Assembly: GCA_019694395.1 (NCBI GenBank)
Contig: JAIBCC010000002.1
Location: 62,330 to 126,329, forward strand
From: Pyrinomonadaceae bacterium
GTDB taxonomy: Bacteria > Acidobacteriota > Blastocatellia > Pyrinomonadales > Pyrinomonadaceae
Length of the DNA stretch: 64,000 nt
Reading direction: 5' to 3'
Part shown: one piece after another, positions 62,261 through 64,000 of the stretch
Layout of the letters: the number at the start of each line of letters is the position of its first letter
Numbering within the stretch: the stretch's first letter is position 1
Translations under genes and position numbers: made by a program
The notes under the pieces: model-generated
What the model saw: only the letters and a program-made list of their open reading frames with translations
Databases searched by the model: none
Told to the model about the DNA's origin: nothing

Positions 62261-62298
62261 CAAAAATCGCAAAAGCCTATTTTACACGACTTTTGCGA
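62261..62298 (-). terminator. Intrinsic terminator after the Rex group
   Basis: TCGCAAAAG at 62267-62275 pairs perfectly with CTTTTGCGA at 62290-62298. On the minus strand it is followed by TTTTTGTTTT. It separates the Rex pair from the TonB-like gene and the microcompartment genes. Confidence 0.75.
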
Positions 62299-62325
62299 CT
62301 TTGCGAATTCTTCTTGGTTAGAAAT

Positions 62326-62637
62326 TTACTTTGCTCTCGGCGCAGTTGGAACCGAATCAACCGGCATTTCCAATGGCATTGGCGGAGGCGGAACAGGAGC
62401 TTCTAAAAGCGGCGAATTTTGAATTGCCTCCAATCTGTCTTTCAATTGTTGATTTTCCAAATACAAACGATCATTTTCCATTCTCAGCATTTGGATTTCT
62501 TTCGGACATCTGGGCGGTCTTTTTCTATTCATTCTAAAATTTGGTGCAATGCTCACGAAAAAACTGGCGATGAAAAGACCTAATGAAAACGTTAAAAAAA
62601 ATGGAACAAATCTTTTGAAAAATCCGCGATTCAACAT
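62326..62637 (-). CDS. Small membrane-anchored Pro-rich protein
   Basis: A 103-residue protein with one transmembrane segment (VPFFLTFSLGLFIASFFVSI), a basic stretch, a short coiled coil (LRMENDRLYLENQQLKDRLE) and a proline-rich tail (PLLEAPVPPPPMPLEMPVD). No family recognised. It lies 20 bases downstream of rex and before a terminator, so the two probably form one unit. Confidence 0.6.
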   Translation of the reverse strand: MLNRGFFKRFVPFFLTFSLGLFIASFFVSIAPNFRMNRKRPPRCPKEIQMLRMENDRLYLENQQLKDRLEAIQNSPLLEAPVPPPPMPLEMPVDSVPTAPRAK

Positions 62638-62657
62638 AATTTACCTCTAAAAAAATT

Positions 62658-63344
62658 TTACTTCTTTTTAATTCGCCGATTTTTGGCAATCGGTTTCATT
62701 ATTTTACCATTTTCCCCGGTGGGTTGTGCAAGAAAATATGACAAACTTTCCAAAGAAATTGTCAGATCAACCGTTCTGATCTTAATATTTTCTTCGGCTT
62801 TGAGCGGGATTGGCGCAAAATTCATAATTGCTTTGATTCCCACCTTGACCACCATTTCCAAAATATCTTGGGCGTATTGTGCCGGAACTGCAATAACTGC
62901 CACGTCAATTTCTTCTTTTTTAACCAACTCCTCAAATTTTTTGATGTCGTGGATTTTGACATTACCAACTTTTTGCCCAACTTTTGCCTTGTCAGTATCA
63001 AATAAAGCAACTACGGAAAAGTTTGTTTGCGAATACTCATAATAATCCGCTAATGCAGTTCCCATTCTTCCGGCTCCGATAATTCCGACATTATGCGGTT
63101 TATCCAAACCCAAAATTTTGGTTAAATCCTGCCGCAAATTATCAACATAATAGCCGACTCCCCGCACACCGAATTCTCCAAAATATGCTAAATCCTTGCG
63201 AATTTGTGCCGAATTCAAATGAAATCTTTTGGCAAGATCATCCGAAGAAACTGTCTTTATACCTTTTGCGGATAACTCATTAAGACAACGCAAATAAACA
63301 CTCAAACGGTTAGTAGTAAGTTCTGATATTTTTTCAACTTTCAT
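62658..63344 (-). CDS. rex: Redox-sensing transcriptional repressor Rex
   Basis: A 228-residue regulator. The winged-helix DNA-binding domain reads LSVYLRCLNELSAKGIKTVS, then LAKRFHLNSAQIRKDLAYFG and EFGVRGVGYYVDNL. The Rossmann domain for NAD(H) has NVGIIGAGRMGTALADY and VIAVPAQYAQDILEMVV. Rex represses fermentative and respiratory genes when NADH is low and lets go when it rises. The ATG at 63344 gives MKVEKISELTTNRLSVYL, the family start. Its closeness to the microcompartment locus may mean redox control of it, which is inference. Confidence 0.96.
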   Translation of the reverse strand: MKVEKISELTTNRLSVYLRCLNELSAKGIKTVSSDDLAKRFHLNSAQIRKDLAYFGEFGVRGVGYYVDNLRQDLTKILGLDKPHNVGIIGAGRMGTALADYYEYSQTNFSVVALFDTDKAKVGQKVGNVKIHDIKKFEELVKKEEIDVAVIAVPAQYAQDILEMVVKVGIKAIMNFAPIPLKAEENIKIRTVDLTISLESLSYFLAQPTGENGKIMKPIAKNRRIKKK

Positions 63345-63495
63345 CGTGGCAAAATGATTATAGCGCAATTTGTGAAAAATTGAACTAACGGCGTAGATGA
63401 ATTGAAAAGTTATCCCGTTGCCCTTAATTAAAATTTGAACTACAATACTGTTTCAAGTGTGAAACAATTTTTATTTAACACGCTGGAAAATATCA

Positions 63496-63828
63496 ATGAA
63501 AAAGGTAATCAAAATTGCTTTGACGCTTTTTTTCGTAATCGCCTTTGGAACACATGTTTTTGCTTTGTTCGGGAATGATGGTCAACCGCTGTGGTGGCAT
63601 TGCCTTTATTTTATAACTTACAGCGTTTGCGGTTGGATGCTCTTTTCAAAATTAAATTACCGTTTGTATATTTACGCAATTAGTGCCGTATTTCCTTTTG
63701 TAATGCACGTTTATTATGCTTACAGACGCTTTCCCAATAATATGGATACCAATTTCGTGATATTTATTTTGGTAATTTTGTTTTTAATATTTGCGTTTTT
63801 TTCAATCAAAAAAGAAATTAATTCATAA
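63496..63828 (+). CDS. Small membrane protein
   Basis: A 110-residue protein with four hydrophobic segments (KIALTLFFVIAFGTHVFAL; CLYFITYSVCGWMLF; LYIYAISAVFPFVMHVYYA; FVIFILVILFLIFAFFSI). No charged functional motif apart from a few Tyr/His residues. No family recognised. It lies three bases before ruvA and divergent from rex, so ruvA is probably co-transcribed with it. Confidence 0.65.
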   Translation: MKKVIKIALTLFFVIAFGTHVFALFGNDGQPLWWHCLYFITYSVCGWMLFSKLNYRLYIYAISAVFPFVMHVYYAYRRFPNNMDTNFVIFILVILFLIFAFFSIKKEINS

Positions 63829-63831
63829 AAA

Positions 63832-64000
63832 ATGATTGCATATCTTTCAGGAAAACTGCTCGAAAAAGAAGCCAATTCGGTAATTGTTGATGTTAATGGA
63901 GTTGGCTATGAGGTCGCCATTCCACTTTCGACTTTTTACGAATTGGGTGAAATCGGTTCGGATGTCGCGTTACGCATTTACACCTACGTCCGCGAAGACA
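63832..64000 (+). CDS. ruvA: Holliday junction DNA helicase subunit RuvA, 5' part
   Basis: The first 56 codons are seen: MIAYLSGKLLEKEANSVIVD, then VNGVGYEVAIPLSTFYELGE and ALRIYTYVRED. This is the OB-fold domain I of RuvA, which binds four-way junctions and helps RuvB drive branch migration. The gene runs out of the window. Confidence 0.94.
   Translation, partial: MIAYLSGKLLEKEANSVIVDVNGVGYEVAIPLSTFYELGEIGSDVALRIYTYVRED

Noticed and set aside
63365-63385. TTTGTGAAAAATTGAAC as a Rex operator upstream of rex
   Set aside because: Only the TTGTGAA half matches the known operator and the second half is poor, so autoregulation cannot be claimed.

Overview
The window is a low-GC bacterial chromosome segment. 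Its gene content is a secreted prolyl peptidase, a C-A-B succinate dehydrogenase with a single-subunit membrane anchor, an iron-sulfur/NrfD plus molybdopterin complex, DUF4388 signalling, and a microcompartment locus built round a class II aldolase. This suggests an Acidobacteriota member, perhaps of the Blastocatellia type. That placement is an inference from gene content; no rRNA or tRNA gene was recognised. Most genes have housekeeping or envelope roles, and many carry clear signal peptides ending in A-Q.

Layout. 1-1.7 kb: the 3' end of a DNA methyltransferase, a run of 21-bp repeats, and a small secreted protein. 1.7-9.4 kb: uvrA, a DPP-IV-like peptidase, and a secreted parallel beta-helix/PA14 protein. 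9.6-14.8 kb: a CISM-type redox complex (4Fe-4S/NrfD fusion plus molybdopterin subunit), interrupted by a GxxExxY nuclease gene between matching inverted repeats; the catalytic gene itself carries a 111-bp palindromic element in frame. 14.8-20.4 kb: an AT-rich accessory island with a DGQHR protein overlapping a GIY-YIG nuclease, a PIN-type toxin/antitoxin pair, xisI with a broken xisH, long repeats immediately 3' of the last two modules, a second 21-bp repeat array and a lone tail-collar-like protein.

20.4-32.3 kb: a DUF2975/HTH pair, a secreted metalloprotease, a VIT1-type transporter, a DsbA-like protein followed by two tandem glutamine cyclotransferases, a cation diffusion facilitator, a dienelactone hydrolase and a very large membrane metallophosphoesterase. 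32.8-37.9 kb: a signalling cluster. The histidine kinase has an in-frame stop and the sigma-54 activator has a frameshift. Next comes an intact receiver-DUF4388-roadblock gene preceded by two 21-bp palindromes and a sigma-54 (-24/-12) promoter, so the activator probably controled this gene.

37.9-57.5 kb: metabolic and envelope genes (DUF4197, gpmA, GerMN, sigma factor/membrane protein/folC operon, TraB-like, PhlG-like hydrolase, FAD oxidase, ROK kinase, sdhCAB with divergent LysR, ZIP transporter, TPM, LemA). 57.5-63.3 kb, all on the minus strand: Rex and small envelope proteins, then a compact bacterial microcompartment locus. That locus has a class II aldolase with a CxxC-bearing C-terminal extension, one BMC hexamer protein, three EutN/CcmL pentamer proteins, a proline-rich repeat protein and a small protein with a Cys-rich tail. 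The usual aldehyde dehydrogenase and phosphotransacylase are not in view. The window ends in the start of ruvA.

The most unusual material is the repeat biology (a GxxExxY gene between inverted repeats with a solo copy nearby, an in-frame palindromic insertion, paired 21-bp arrays), the two-gene DGQHR/GIY-YIG cassette, the sigma-54 regulatory region and the compact microcompartment locus.
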